From Gluconobacter sp. P1C6_b (GTDB taxonomy: Bacteria > Pseudomonadota > Alphaproteobacteria > Acetobacterales > Acetobacteraceae), in NCBI RefSeq assembly GCF_018811945.1, contig NZ_JACRVU010000005.1, positions 62,001-126,000 of the forward strand: DNA of 64,000 bases, given 5' to 3'. Below are positions 45,797 to 54,597 of this stretch, one piece after another. The notes below the pieces were generated by a model. The model was given only the letters and a program-made list of their open reading frames with translations, did not search any database and was not told the DNA's origin. The translations under genes were made by a program, and so were the position numbers. Each line of letters opens with the position of its first letter. Position 1 is the first letter of the stretch.

Positions 45797-46780
45797 TCAG
45801 GCAGCAGCGACCACTGTCCCGAACTGATCAACCCCCAGCCCCGGATAGGCCGAGGCAGCAGCCTGCGCCGCCGCCACCGCCTGCATGGCGTCCAGAGCCG
45901 CCGTTACTGTCTGGTTCGTTCCCCCGGAAGCCAGCTCCCCGAAAGACATCGCTGTCCCGTCATCTCCGGAGAGGTTCCCGATGCCGCACAGCATTTCGGA
46001 CGCCCACTGCACCTGAAGGGTATCAAAAACCAGCTCATAGAAATAATCCCGCCGATACAGCGCCTCGTTCTGCATCGTGTCGACATCTTCCACGCTCTGG
46101 AACCGGAGCTGAGCCTCCCGCCCGTCCAGAGTGCTGATCCAGCTCTGTTCCGCCAGTGCCGCATCCAGCACGGAAGCGAGTGTCTCCCGCGCCGTCGCAT
46201 CCGCAGTCCAGATCGAAACCCGATAAAGCTGCGCCTGCCGCCGCGTCACCCGCACCGACTGCCCGTATCCACCAGCATGAGCGTTCAGAACCCGCCCCGG
46301 CACACTGACCGTCGCCTCACTCGCCACACCATCCGTCAACGCCGCCGCCAGAGCCGCCGCAACCGTCGCCGGCGTATCCTGCGCCGTCACCGCATAAGCC
46401 GCAGAAGGCGCACCTCCAGACGGCATGTCATCCAGCCAGACCGCCACCACACCCGCCGGCGTGGATGTCCCGGAGAAGACGATCTCAACCGTCCCGTCCG
46501 TCACCACAACCCCAACCGTAGGCTCAACCTTCTGCTGCACCCGCCAGGGACGCCCCAGAGGTTCCGCCCATTCAGGCATCTTCCGGGGCGCCATCGTGAC
46601 CGTGACGAAATCGATGTTGTTGCGAATGTTCTGTGCCGCGAACAGATCGCTCGGCAACAGCCACCCCCGCCGAAGCACCACCCGCCGCCCCGTCACCGAA
46701 GATCCCGCCAGACCCTCCGGATAAAGGATCTGTACACAGTTATACGCAAGCGCCAGCCCGACCCTGGAAGCATCCGTCAT
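45797..46780 (-). CDS. Phage neck/tail completion protein (hypothetical)
   Basis: 327 residues, between the connector genes and the sheath, so probably a neck or tail-terminator protein. The first half has FVTVTMAPRKMPEWAEPLGRPWRVQQKVEPTVGVVV; the second half has a beta-rich IVFSGTSTPAGVVAVWLDDM and a helical end. No family is recognised with certainty; position is the main evidence. Confidence 0.55.
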   Translation of the reverse strand: MTDASRVGLALAYNCVQILYPEGLAGSSVTGRRVVLRRGWLLPSDLFAAQNIRNNIDFVTVTMAPRKMPEWAEPLGRPWRVQQKVEPTVGVVVTDGTVEIVFSGTSTPAGVVAVWLDDMPSGGAPSAAYAVTAQDTPATVAAALAAALTDGVASEATVSVPGRVLNAHAGGYGQSVRVTRRQAQLYRVSIWTADATARETLASVLDAALAEQSWISTLDGREAQLRFQSVEDVDTMQNEALYRRDYFYELVFDTLQVQWASEMLCGIGNLSGDDGTAMSFGELASGGTNQTVTAALDAMQAVAAAQAAASAYPGLGVDQFGTVVAAA

Positions 46781-46792
46781 TCTTATCTTCCC

Positions 46793-47392
46793 TCAGACCT
46801 GCTGAAGCGACATGGTACACCGGATCCCGAAGCCGGAAGTTTCCACCGCATTAACCGTATAAGTCGTGCCCAGATCGGTCGTGACCGCCATGTAAGGCGT
46901 CAGCACCACCCCGGGCAGAAGCGGAAGATACATCACGGACTGTCCCGGACGCGTTGCTCCAGGAATCCCACTGCCCGAAGATTCCCCTTTCGCCCGCATG
47001 ATAATGGCGGCCGGACAGTCCGAGATCAGCGTCTCCACCGTTCCCGTAACCCCGGTGACCGTCACCGTCCGGCTGCACACCACACATAAAGGCGGCCGCA
47101 GAGGCTCCACGGACGCGACAAAATAGGTCCGCCCGCTCGCAACAAGAATATCGGAAACCTGCGTATCATCCCGCCGATCCGTCAGGACATATTCTGTCGG
47201 AATCCCCCACCCGATCGGCCGCGAAAACGAAAATCCGGCATCCACATCAAAAGCCAGCATGGGCTGCGCATAAAGGGTTTCCATCGGCGACAGACCGCCC
47301 GAAGGACGATACTGTTCTCCCAAAGAGCCCAGCACGGCCGCCGCCTTCGCATACCCTCTGGAGAGCCTGGCCGCGATCATTGCCTGCTGCAC
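46793..47392 (-). CDS. Phage head-tail connector protein (hypothetical)
   Basis: 199 residues from GTG 47392, five bases after GAGGAGG; ATG 47380 is an alternative. MIAARLSRGYAKAAAVLGSLGEQYRPSGG is followed by a beta-rich domain with repeated hydrophobic strands (YFVASVEPLRPPLCVVCSRTVTVTG ... DLGTTYTVNAVETSGFGIRC). It probably completes the portal-to-tail joint. It is in the position of head completion proteins. Confidence 0.5.
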   Translation of the reverse strand: MQQAMIAARLSRGYAKAAAVLGSLGEQYRPSGGLSPMETLYAQPMLAFDVDAGFSFSRPIGWGIPTEYVLTDRRDDTQVSDILVASGRTYFVASVEPLRPPLCVVCSRTVTVTGVTGTVETLISDCPAAIIMRAKGESSGSGIPGATRPGQSVMYLPLLPGVVLTPYMAVTTDLGTTYTVNAVETSGFGIRCTMSLQQV

Positions 47393-47402
47393 ACAGCCCT
47401 CC

Positions 47403-47753
47403 TCAAACCACGATCGCCCGGCCGTCCTGCAACTCCAAGCCGCCAGCCACCCCCAGAAACGCACACAGACGCCGCCGCCACAGCGTGAACAGCATCATCC
47501 GGTCCTGTACTTCCCGACCATTATGATACCAGCCCGCCGCCCGCGCCGTGTCCAGATTGTCCGAAGATGCCGTAATCGCATTTTCCAACGGATAAAGCTG
47601 GGACAGATAAAGCCGGATCTGCTGAAGCTCCGCCCCGGACAGACAGTTCATCCGCCACTCCAGCGCTCCTTCCACCTGAAAGAAACGCCAGGATTCCTGA
47701 TTACCCTCCCGCGATCCGATCGCGGGATAACCGCAGAACCGACGGATATCCAT
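47403..47753 (-). CDS. Phage head-tail connector protein (gp6-like)
   Basis: 116 residues from ATG 47753 (a further 17 in-frame codons upstream are possible from 47804). MDIRRFCGYPAIGSREGN and the helix-rich LSGAELQQIRLYLSQLYPLENAIT ... GWYHNGREVQDRMMLFTLWRRRLC resemble small helical connector proteins that close the capsid below the portal. Function is inferred from size, helicity and location between capsid and connector genes. Confidence 0.5.
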   Translation of the reverse strand: MDIRRFCGYPAIGSREGNQESWRFFQVEGALEWRMNCLSGAELQQIRLYLSQLYPLENAITASSDNLDTARAAGWYHNGREVQDRMMLFTLWRRRLCAFLGVAGGLELQDGRAIVV

Positions 47754-47858
47754 TTTCTCTCCTTCCGAGAGAATATCCGTCGATAAACCAACCGTTCCGG
47801 ACATGTCATTCTCCCCGCAAGAGAGGCCCCCGCCTTACAGACAGGGGCCGGAAAAACC

Positions 47859-49238
47859 TCAGAACGTCAGACCCAGCGCATCCGTGCCAAGGCTCTCGAT
47901 CACGACACCACGCTTGAGATAGCTGTTGGTGGCCGTCGGAATGACCGTCATGTCCGCTGTCACGTCCGTCGGCAGCGCAAAACCGCCAATCCAGTACCAG
48001 GACTGCGCAATGATCTGGCGCAGACGATCCAGTGGCTCACGCGTTACCATCGCCACGCTGTCCACCATCTCGATCAGCGCACGCTCAGAATCCGGAATAT
48101 CGGAATGACCCGTCAGAGCGCAGTCGCCTTCGATCAGCGCCCCCTGACCCAGCAGCAGCGCACGATGAATGGAACCGGAACCCAGAGAGGCCTGCTGCGG
48201 CGCTTCCGTCGTCGGGATGAACCGCACACCCAGAAGCTCTATCACCTGACCGGAACGATACTCTTCCGAACCATAAGCGCCACGATACAGATGCTTGAAA
48301 TCCGGATCGCGGAACAGGGACAGAAGCTGCAGATCATCCAGATAACAGTGATACGCACCATTAATCATCGGCACGTTATTGCGCCGCAGCGTTGCCACAC
48401 CGGCGAGAACCTGCTGGATACCCAGCGTATCCGCCAGACCGCTCGAGCTTGCCGTCTGCAGTGCCGCGGTGGTCAGACGACCGTTCGGACGGATCACCAG
48501 CGGCGCCGTGGACGCCACAACCGCCTGACCTTCAGTCCCATCCGCAACCGACACGGCCGCGGAAAACGTCATCTGACCTGAAACACCACCCGGAGCCGTG
48601 GACACATTCGTCGCATCCGCCGTCACGCTGACAAGTGTGTAAACATCCCCGCCCACCGTCACGGTCATGCCATTGGTCGCGCTGATCGGCGTCACCTGAC
48701 CATTCACGATCACGGACTGAAAACCGCGAATGTCATCGACAGCAATGGTATTGTCGGCACTCCCCAGCGTCGCCGTCACACGGGTATTGCCGCCCAGATA
48801 GCCACCCACACCATTCTGCGCACCGCCAAACAACGTATTACGTGCCAGACGGTCCAGCGACTGCATCGCCTGCACCCCATTGGTGTTGGCATTGGCCAGG
48901 AACTGCGAGGCAATTCCCACGCCACTCGTGACCATGTTCAGGTCGATCGTATCGCCATACTGATTGATGGACAGCGTATACTGCTCGATCGACCAGCCGG
49001 ACGGGCTCAGACCATTGTCGAAATTCGTATTGCCCGTCGGGTTCAGCGGCGTCGTCACCGGAGCCTTGAGGCTCTTGCGGGTTTTCGTCAGCGTCTCACC
49101 GATAGCGTTCGGGAACACTTCACGATCGGCAACCTGGCGAAAACCCAGCCGGGATTTCAGACCATTCTCGAACTCGCGGGCCAGAAAACCCTGCTGAATG
49201 GCGGCCTGAAGCTGAACAGGAAAATTATCAATGCTCAT
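47859..49238 (-). CDS. Phage major capsid protein
   Basis: 459 residues from ATG 49238. HK97-fold capsid of the N4 gp56/P22-coat style: FLAREFENGLKSRLGFRQVADREVFPNAIGETLT at the start, SLNQYGDTIDLNMV-type segment in the middle, and HRALLLGQGALIEGDC ... YWIGGFALPTDVTADMTVIPT at the end. Residues about 190-240 form an inserted beta domain with Thr/Val/Ala-rich strands. No head protease gene is adjacent; a scaffold gene precedes it, so maturation may not need cleavage. Confidence 0.78.
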   Translation of the reverse strand: MSIDNFPVQLQAAIQQGFLAREFENGLKSRLGFRQVADREVFPNAIGETLTKTRKSLKAPVTTPLNPTGNTNFDNGLSPSGWSIEQYTLSINQYGDTIDLNMVTSGVGIASQFLANANTNGVQAMQSLDRLARNTLFGGAQNGVGGYLGGNTRVTATLGSADNTIAVDDIRGFQSVIVNGQVTPISATNGMTVTVGGDVYTLVSVTADATNVSTAPGGVSGQMTFSAAVSVADGTEGQAVVASTAPLVIRPNGRLTTAALQTASSSGLADTLGIQQVLAGVATLRRNNVPMINGAYHCYLDDLQLLSLFRDPDFKHLYRGAYGSEEYRSGQVIELLGVRFIPTTEAPQQASLGSGSIHRALLLGQGALIEGDCALTGHSDIPDSERALIEMVDSVAMVTREPLDRLRQIIAQSWYWIGGFALPTDVTADMTVIPTATNSYLKRGVVIESLGTDALGLTF

Positions 49239-49308
49239 GTGTTTTTTCCGTAAATGTGTTTTCTGAACCCGGCCTGCCATCAGACCCGGTCAAATATCGT
49301 CGCGGGCT

Positions 49309-49824
49309 TCAGCCCTGGGCCAGAAACTGCCATTTGCGCGCTTCATAATCCGCCTCGCTGACGGCGCGCGCATTGAACGGCTCGATCCCACCGGGGCGGG
49401 GCGCTGCCTGTCCGACGGTGGTTCCGCTCGAATATCCGGGTCGCAGCACCTCGCCGAACAGATAGGCCCGTTCCTGACGGGCCTGCTGCAAAGCCTCGGC
49501 CACACCGACCACGGAACCATCCTCGCCCCGGTTGATCCCTTCCAGATCAATCAGTCGCACGACATCATCAGGATTATGCGCACCATTGCGGATCGCCTCC
49601 GCCCGAAGCGCCGCCACAATAACCTCCCGGTCACTGTCCTGCCGCACCCGGGCCAGCGCTTCCTCATGACTGCGCTGAAGCGTCTCCTGTCGCGTCACAA
49701 CATCCGTCATTTCCTGACGGACCGCCTCAACCTCGCTCCGCGCTTCATTCAGCGCCCGACGCAGAGCCTCCACATCCTCAATGGTGTCATCAGTTCCGGA
49801 CATCATTCCCCCGTCAACACTCAT
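49309..49824 (-). CDS. Phage scaffolding protein
   Basis: 171 residues, acidic, with a heptad-rich coiled-coil over about residues 15-75 (EDVEALRRALNEARSEVEAVRQEMTDVV and beyond). It ends with a Pro/Gly-rich linker and RKWQFLAQG, the short basic tail that often binds capsid. Location between portal and capsid supports scaffold function. It overlaps the portal gene by 4 bases. Confidence 0.7.
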   Translation of the reverse strand: MSVDGGMMSGTDDTIEDVEALRRALNEARSEVEAVRQEMTDVVTRQETLQRSHEEALARVRQDSDREVIVAALRAEAIRNGAHNPDDVVRLIDLEGINRGEDGSVVGVAEALQQARQERAYLFGEVLRPGYSSGTTVGQAAPRPGGIEPFNARAVSEADYEARKWQFLAQG

Positions 49825-51239
49825 GCTTGTTCAGAAGCACACCCCTGCTCCAGCATTTTCCATTCCGTATTCGGATCAGAATTTCCCGATGCCATCGCAA
49901 ACATCCGAACCGCCGTCTCACGGCTCAGAATTCCATTGGAAACCGCCGTCACCAGCCCCTGCGTCAATGACAGTAACTCCGGATCGGTAGACGGAAACCA
50001 TGCCGGCCACCGCAGGCTCATGCGACAGTACGGCAGGTCCTTGACCAGCGTTCCCCCGATCCGCAGCCCGTTTTCCAGAACACAGGAAAACCGGCACGCC
50101 ATCCGGTAAATCGAGAGCAGCGCACCCTCGCCGTAGGAATGGCGCAGACGGTCCACCAGCCAGATCAGCGGCTGACACATCATCTCCATGGCCTTGCCCG
50201 ACTGCGCACCACCAACCCGGTCGCCATGCGCTCGGTTGCCATGCAACTGTTCGAGCACCACTAGGCGCAGCTCCCGATAATGATCGAGCACCGCCCCTGC
50301 CGCATTCCCGTTGATTTCCAGAAGCTTGGCATCACCCTCAGGCGGCAGCGTCAGCGCCGAAGCCGCACCACCCTGATGCGCCACCCCGTCGGAAAACCCA
50401 CCCGTCTTCAGGACCAGCGTCGGATCGGAACCATATTTCAGTCCCCGCCCGGCCTGGGACAGCAGATAATCCGCCTCGATCACCGTATCGATGGCCCGCT
50501 CAAACGTGCACTCGCCTTCCGGATCACGCCCACAAGGCCCACCCAGATTGCGCGTCCAGACGATCGGCACAAACCCCAGCCCATGCCGCACGGACCGGCT
50601 CTCATCCCGGACCCCACCATCCATCCCCACAAGCCAGGGCACAGACACTGCACAGTCCAGCGGCGTCCAGATCCGCTGCCACCAGAACTGCGCCCCCAGA
50701 AGCTCATCCGCAATCGGATAACCCTGCGCCGCCAGATCCCGCCCCCGGACCAGAAACCGTTCTTCGACCCGGAGCAGTTCTCCCGTCGCATCATCCCAGA
50801 ACGGCGTCAGATACGCCGTCTCCAGAACCGACAGTTTCGGAACCCCGGCCGAGACTTCGAACAGGATCGCAACCGACCCTACCGACCCCAGCCGAGCCGC
50901 TTCCATCAGCAGAGACGCCAGCCTGGTCTGCGACGCAAACGTGCTCAGGGCGTGCGTCACCCGCGCATCATCCGTCACCAGACCCGGCCAGTGCGTATCC
51001 CCAAACAGCAGCGAAACCGATTCATCCACAACCGTCCGGCACAAATTCGTGCGAACAGAAGGACGCCGGCTGGACAGCGGAATATATTCCCCCGCTCCCG
51101 ACTTCTCCATCGAGAACGGATGCGGCAACGCATCATACTGCGTCCCGTCCAGAACACGCTTGAGCGCCAGCAGCCGCGCTGTCCGCGCGGACGCACCCGC
51201 GGGAACAGCATAACGCTGTTGCAGGGACAACCAGTCCAT
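49821..51239 (-). CDS. Phage portal protein (SPP1 gp6-like)
   Basis: 472 residues. Portal features: early helical region, NLCRTVVDESVSLLFGD, VEAD-type IDTVIEADYLLSQAGR, a central MEMMCQPLIWLVDRLRHSYGEGALLSIYRMA helix, and LRWPAWFPSTDPELLSLTQGLVTAVSNGILSRETAVRM near the end. This is the dodecameric ring for DNA entry at the capsid vertex. It follows the large terminase gene. Confidence 0.75.
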   Translation of the reverse strand: MDWLSLQQRYAVPAGASARTARLLALKRVLDGTQYDALPHPFSMEKSGAGEYIPLSSRRPSVRTNLCRTVVDESVSLLFGDTHWPGLVTDDARVTHALSTFASQTRLASLLMEAARLGSVGSVAILFEVSAGVPKLSVLETAYLTPFWDDATGELLRVEERFLVRGRDLAAQGYPIADELLGAQFWWQRIWTPLDCAVSVPWLVGMDGGVRDESRSVRHGLGFVPIVWTRNLGGPCGRDPEGECTFERAIDTVIEADYLLSQAGRGLKYGSDPTLVLKTGGFSDGVAHQGGAASALTLPPEGDAKLLEINGNAAGAVLDHYRELRLVVLEQLHGNRAHGDRVGGAQSGKAMEMMCQPLIWLVDRLRHSYGEGALLSIYRMACRFSCVLENGLRIGGTLVKDLPYCRMSLRWPAWFPSTDPELLSLTQGLVTAVSNGILSRETAVRMFAMASGNSDPNTEWKMLEQGCASEQA

Positions 51240-51285
51240 GTGTTCTCCATTGTTTCAGGCCGCGATCCCGACCCGGACGGTCGGT

Positions 51286-52602
51286 TCAGCGCGCCAGCGA
51301 AAATCCAGACGGACTCCAGCCCGTCATGCCGCCGCTTCCGGCAAGCATCAGTTCACTCAATCCCCAGACCATCGCATCCGCCCGGTCCGGAGACCGTGGC
51401 CCGCGATACCCGCTGACCGAGAAATGACAGAGCTGATCCTCCAGAGCCGTAAACCGGCCATGATGAACAACCCTGCCAACCTCATAGAGTGCCGCAACCG
51501 GCTCTGCGCGCGCCGCCTTGCCTCGCGCCGCCGTCACCAGCTTGACCGAGGCATGCGCCCGCACACTCCGGATCGTGCCCTCTACCAGAGCCCCGCCGAA
51601 GTTCCGCTCCGCAACAATGCGTTCAGCACCCCATTCATCAAATGCCCGCAAGGCCCTGGCAGCCCAGCCCGCCGGGCTATCCCTGGCAGACAGATCTTCC
51701 AGAACATGCCCCACACCAGCCGCATCAATGCCGCAGACCACAATTCCGATTTCATCGGACCTGTAATCTTCCGGTCCCGCAGCCCCCGAAGGATCAACAG
51801 ACACCAGAATACGCCGCATCCGAGCCGCCACATCCGCCCGGCTCGGCGACGTAATCGCCGCCTCACGCCGGAACATCTCCAGCCGCCACAGCGCGCCTTC
51901 AACAACCGATTGATATTCACCATAAAGAAACCGCCGCTTTTCCCGCTCAGGGAGCGCTTCAAGGCTAGCGAGATAATCCTCGCTCAGATTATCCCGGTTT
52001 ACCTGCGGATTGAGGATCATCGTCGTATACCGCGACCTGTCCGCTAACGGTTCCCCCGACTTCGGCTCGATCCCGCTTTCGAAAAGCGCATAAAGCCAGT
52101 GCCCCATACTCGGCGGATTGGCATCAATATATTCCTTCACCGCCAAACCAGTCTTCTGCGCCAGACGCGTCAGAAGCATGTTCCGCGCGCCATAGCTGAT
52201 CTGACTGGCCTCGTTCAGATAAACCGTCGCAAACTCCAGACCGAGGATCTTCTCGGTCCGCTGCTCATCATCCAGCCCTCCGAAAAAGATCGTCGATCCG
52301 TTCGGGAACGTCACAACACAGTCCTGCCGGTCCAGCTTCCAGCCAACCTGCGGAAAACACATCCGCATGACCTTCGGAAACGTGTCCCGCAGAACCGACG
52401 CCTTCAGCGCCGTCAGCCGATGGCGAAAAATGCCATGCCGACTGTCCGGTGCCTTCAGCGCCCGGATCACAACTGCCCGAACCAGAACAAAGGTCTTCCC
52501 CGACCGCGACCCGCCTCTCAGAAGAATATGCCGCGCCGGCCCACCAAGCAGCCGCACCGCCTCACGCTGCGAAGCATTCAGTCTAAAGGGCGTTGTCATC
52601 AC
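51286..52602 (-). CDS. Phage terminase large subunit
   Basis: 438 residues. The ATPase has Walker A LRGGSRSGKT and a Walker B-like ATVYLNEAS. The RNase H-like nuclease has VSVDPSG (first Asp) and SPDRADAMVWGLSEL (last Asp). It is the packaging motor that cuts and pumps DNA into the head. It overlaps the small subunit gene by 20 bases. All catalytic residues that can be recognised are present, so the enzyme may be active. Confidence 0.88.
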   Translation of the reverse strand: MMTTPFRLNASQREAVRLLGGPARHILLRGGSRSGKTFVLVRAVVIRALKAPDSRHGIFRHRLTALKASVLRDTFPKVMRMCFPQVGWKLDRQDCVVTFPNGSTIFFGGLDDEQRTEKILGLEFATVYLNEASQISYGARNMLLTRLAQKTGLAVKEYIDANPPSMGHWLYALFESGIEPKSGEPLADRSRYTTMILNPQVNRDNLSEDYLASLEALPEREKRRFLYGEYQSVVEGALWRLEMFRREAAITSPSRADVAARMRRILVSVDPSGAAGPEDYRSDEIGIVVCGIDAAGVGHVLEDLSARDSPAGWAARALRAFDEWGAERIVAERNFGGALVEGTIRSVRAHASVKLVTAARGKAARAEPVAALYEVGRVVHHGRFTALEDQLCHFSVSGYRGPRSPDRADAMVWGLSELMLAGSGGMTGWSPSGFSLAR

Positions 52603-53044
52603 TACTGATGCTGATCGAGATCGTCCCCGACCGCCCCTCGGACTCCATACCCGCTCTGAAACGGGACGGACGATGCGCCCGCAGCAGAAACGCCATCAAC
52701 CCATCGCTGTACCGTTTGCGAACGATAGGATTTCCCGTATCCGGATCGCAGACCACACGCCCGGCATAGGTAACGGGCTCATCATATCCCTCAATAGCCC
52801 TGCGCCGCGCTTCCGCTTCAAGAGCATCCGCCGCCTCTTCAAGGGCCTCCTCCCAACGGGAGGAAAATTCCTTATCCGCATCTTTCCAGAGGTATAACGT
52901 ACTTCGCCGGACCTCAGCGACACGCCCGGCTTCAGAAATATTTCCACTCACAGACAGATGTTCGAGAAATCTCTTCTTCCGTTCCCAAGACTGTTCCCGT
53001 CGCAAAGAACATTTACCAGATACGTCTTCATCCATCTGCTTCAA
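52583..53044 (-). CDS. Phage terminase small subunit
   Basis: 153 residues; ATG 53044 or 53035. A helix-turn-helix ISEAGRVAEVRRSTLYLWKDADKEF is followed by a helical middle and YSDGLMAFLLRAHRPSRFR, a common small-terminase C-terminal pattern. It recognises the packaging site. It lies between the 53076 gene and the large terminase. Confidence 0.75.
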   Translation of the reverse strand: MKQMDEDVSGKCSLRREQSWERKKRFLEHLSVSGNISEAGRVAEVRRSTLYLWKDADKEFSSRWEEALEEAADALEAEARRRAIEGYDEPVTYAGRVVCDPDTGNPIVRKRYSDGLMAFLLRAHRPSRFRAGMESEGRSGTISISISSDDNAL

Positions 53045-53075
53045 CCTTTCCCCAGATCGCCCTGAGACCCAACCG

Positions 53076-53510
53076 TCAGACGGCTCTCAGCGAAGCCTCC
53101 CTGCGGCTCATCATCATGCCACCCTCGAGCCAGACCGCCCGAACCGGCCTGTGCCTGGGCCGATCCCTCGGACCCGCCCCTTTTCGTGCCAGGGTTTCCA
53201 CATTGCGCTGCGTCTGTTCCCGCCCGGCCCGTACCGCCACACGGGAAAGGATTTCCGGCTCGATCCGTCCAATCATCCGGGCGGAAAGAAGCGACCGCTG
53301 ACAGGGAATGGACCTGCACCGGACATCAAGGCGGGAAAGACCTGCGTCCACCAGTTCGTGCCATTCCAGAACAACATCCGCCCGATGAACCGGCTCGCCT
53401 TCATAAACGAGAGGGCATCCGACAAATGAACCGGAATTTTTCTGAAGAACAATGAATGTCTGCCTGCCGGACAACACAACGCTACCAGAAGAAATTTCAC
53501 ACTTTTCCAT
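53076..53510 (-). CDS. Hypothetical protein, first gene after the late terminator
   Basis: 144 residues. The sequence SGSVVLSGRQTFIVLQKNSGSFVGCPLV and SARMIGRIEPEILSRV faintly recalls MazF/PemK-type beta-barrel proteins, but the match is weak and I do not assign that function. The C-terminal third is Arg-rich. The GGAAG at the end of the terminator T-tract lies 11 bases before the ATG. It is the first gene downstream of the terminator-antiterminator arrangement and directly precedes the terminase genes. Confidence 0.5.
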   Translation of the reverse strand: MEKCEISSGSVVLSGRQTFIVLQKNSGSFVGCPLVYEGEPVHRADVVLEWHELVDAGLSRLDVRCRSIPCQRSLLSARMIGRIEPEILSRVAVRAGREQTQRNVETLARKGAGPRDRPRHRPVRAVWLEGGMMMSRREASLRAV

Positions 53511-53524
53511 AAGTCAGGAAACTT

Positions 53525-53562
53525 CCAAAATAAAAGCCGGCCCTCTTTCAAAAGGCCGGCTT
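53525..53562 (-). terminator. Intrinsic terminator at the head of the late operon
   Basis: On the minus strand a perfect 9-bp stem (53554-53562 with 53534-53542) and an 11-nt loop is followed by TTTTATTTT. It lies between the early gene at 53641 and the gene at 53510, just 30 bases after the predicted start of the promoter at 53598-53626. Confidence 0.8.
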
Positions 53563-53597
53563 CAGATTTTCATGTCGTAATTCTTCAGTATGTATTT

Positions 53598-53626
53598 TTT
53601 GTATCAAAACTGCGTTCAGATATCAA
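53598..53626 (-). promoter_or_regulatory. Putative late promoter (pR'-like)
   Basis: On the minus strand TTGATA (53621-53626) and TACAAA (53598-53603) are separated by 17 bases; five of six and four of six bases match the sigma-70 consensus. Predicted transcription starts near 53591 and would meet the terminator within about 65 bases. Confidence 0.55.
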
Positions 53627-53640
53627 GCGGTAATTTATCG

Positions 53641-54180
53641 TTAACCAGATTTTTTCCTGCTTTTCTTTTTGGACAGCGTTTCATAGACATGCGCCAGCTG
53701 CTCCAGAAGCAGTGCACACTGAGCCGACACCTTCATCCGCGCACGCCCTTCCGACAGAGCCGGATAGAGATGGCGTGCCATGGCCGAAAATGACATCTCC
53801 CGCGCCAGAAGCATCTCGAGACGAACATGCGCACACAGCCCCAGCATGTCACGAATCTGCGTAATCCGCGCAGAACACTGCCCGCGCCCCATCATCCAGG
53901 TGTGAATGTCTCCCCGCTCCCTGACACGACCATCAGAAGGCGGATTTTCCACTACCCCCAGAGATGCAAAGACATATTCGCGATACCACCGATCCGCCGC
54001 AGCCAGTTCATCGTCCCCGATATCGCCGGCGTCATACATGGACTGCACCGCGTTCACGACCCGGAACGTGTTTCCAACCTCACGGATCTCCGAATGACGG
54101 TATCGCTCCCCAGTCGGCCTGACCACACTATCAGGCAGTCCCGCAGCAGCGACCGGTATTTCCCGCACCATCTCGAGCAT
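53641..54180 (-). CDS. Putative late-gene regulator (antiterminator position)
   Basis: 179 residues, basic at the end (KKKSRKKSG). Helical throughout: RYRHSEIREVGNTFRVVNAVQSMYDAGDIGDDELAAADRWYREY and MSFSAMARHLYPALSEGRARMKVSAQCALLLEQLAHVYETL. The latter resembles the DUF6456/RinA-type C-terminal segment of phage regulators. It is the last gene before a promoter and terminator that precede the structural operon, the place of Q-type antiterminators or late activators. Function is inferred from position. The ATG overlaps the preceding stop (TGATG). Confidence 0.5.
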   Translation of the reverse strand: MLEMVREIPVAAAGLPDSVVRPTGERYRHSEIREVGNTFRVVNAVQSMYDAGDIGDDELAAADRWYREYVFASLGVVENPPSDGRVRERGDIHTWMMGRGQCSARITQIRDMLGLCAHVRLEMLLAREMSFSAMARHLYPALSEGRARMKVSAQCALLLEQLAHVYETLSKKKSRKKSG

Positions 54181-54500
54181 CAGTTGATCTCCAGTCCGGC
54201 TTCACGGCCACCCATCGGCTGCAATCCCGGAAAGACCGGCACCAGATCCGCCCCCCACAGCGCATTCCAGCTTACTGGATGACCCGCCGGCAATGCCTCG
54301 GCCGTCTCCCGGTCCGTCACCGTCCGCACACATGAAGCCGACGCCTCAGATGTTTTTCTGGCAGAACGTCCCCGCCCCTTGCGTGCACTTCCCTGCTCAG
54401 GTAGCCAACCATCGGACGCCAGCATAGCTGCAAGAGCACTTGCGGACACCCGCCGGGGTGCGGAACCTGACTTGACCTGCCTCATCTCAACATCCTTCAC
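54180..54500 (-). CDS. Hypothetical early phage protein
   Basis: 106 residues, from ATG 54500 (or 54485). Low-complexity basic stretch (ARKGRGRSARKTSE) in the middle and an uncharged C-terminus; no family is recognised. It is the first gene leftward from the regulator region and is separated from it by two operator copies, so it is likely under control of the XRE regulator. Confidence 0.5.
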   Translation of the reverse strand: MKDVEMRQVKSGSAPRRVSASALAAMLASDGWLPEQGSARKGRGRSARKTSEASASCVRTVTDRETAEALPAGHPVSWNALWGADLVPVFPGLQPMGGREAGLEIN

Positions 54501-54523
54501 CAGTACAGAACCGTTACCAACTT

Positions 54524-54536
54524 TGGCAAAATGCCA
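54524..54536. promoter_or_regulatory. Operator copy 1 (TGGCAaaaTGCCA)
   Basis: Perfect 5-3-5 inverted repeat in the divergent promoter region between 54500 and 54598. It overlaps a possible rightward -35 (TTGGCA, 54523-54528) with ATAAAA 17 bases on, and a possible leftward -35 (TTGCCA). Confidence 0.7.
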
Positions 54537-54568
54537 CAGTGTGTGATAAAAAAAACTTCTTCTGGATT

Positions 54569-54581
54569 TGGCATAAAGCCA
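54569..54581. promoter_or_regulatory. Operator copy 2 (TGGCAtaaAGCCA)
   Basis: A 5-3-5 inverted repeat (four of five arm positions symmetric) 45 bases downstream of copy 1 and 17 bases before the regulator start codon, well placed for autoregulation. Confidence 0.65.
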
Positions 54582-54597
54582 TTGCTAAAAAGGCCTC

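Noticed and set aside
45647-47089. 480-codon plus-strand frame in the phage region
   Set aside because: Antisense to the sheath and neck genes, strongly Arg/His/Pro-biased, no family features.
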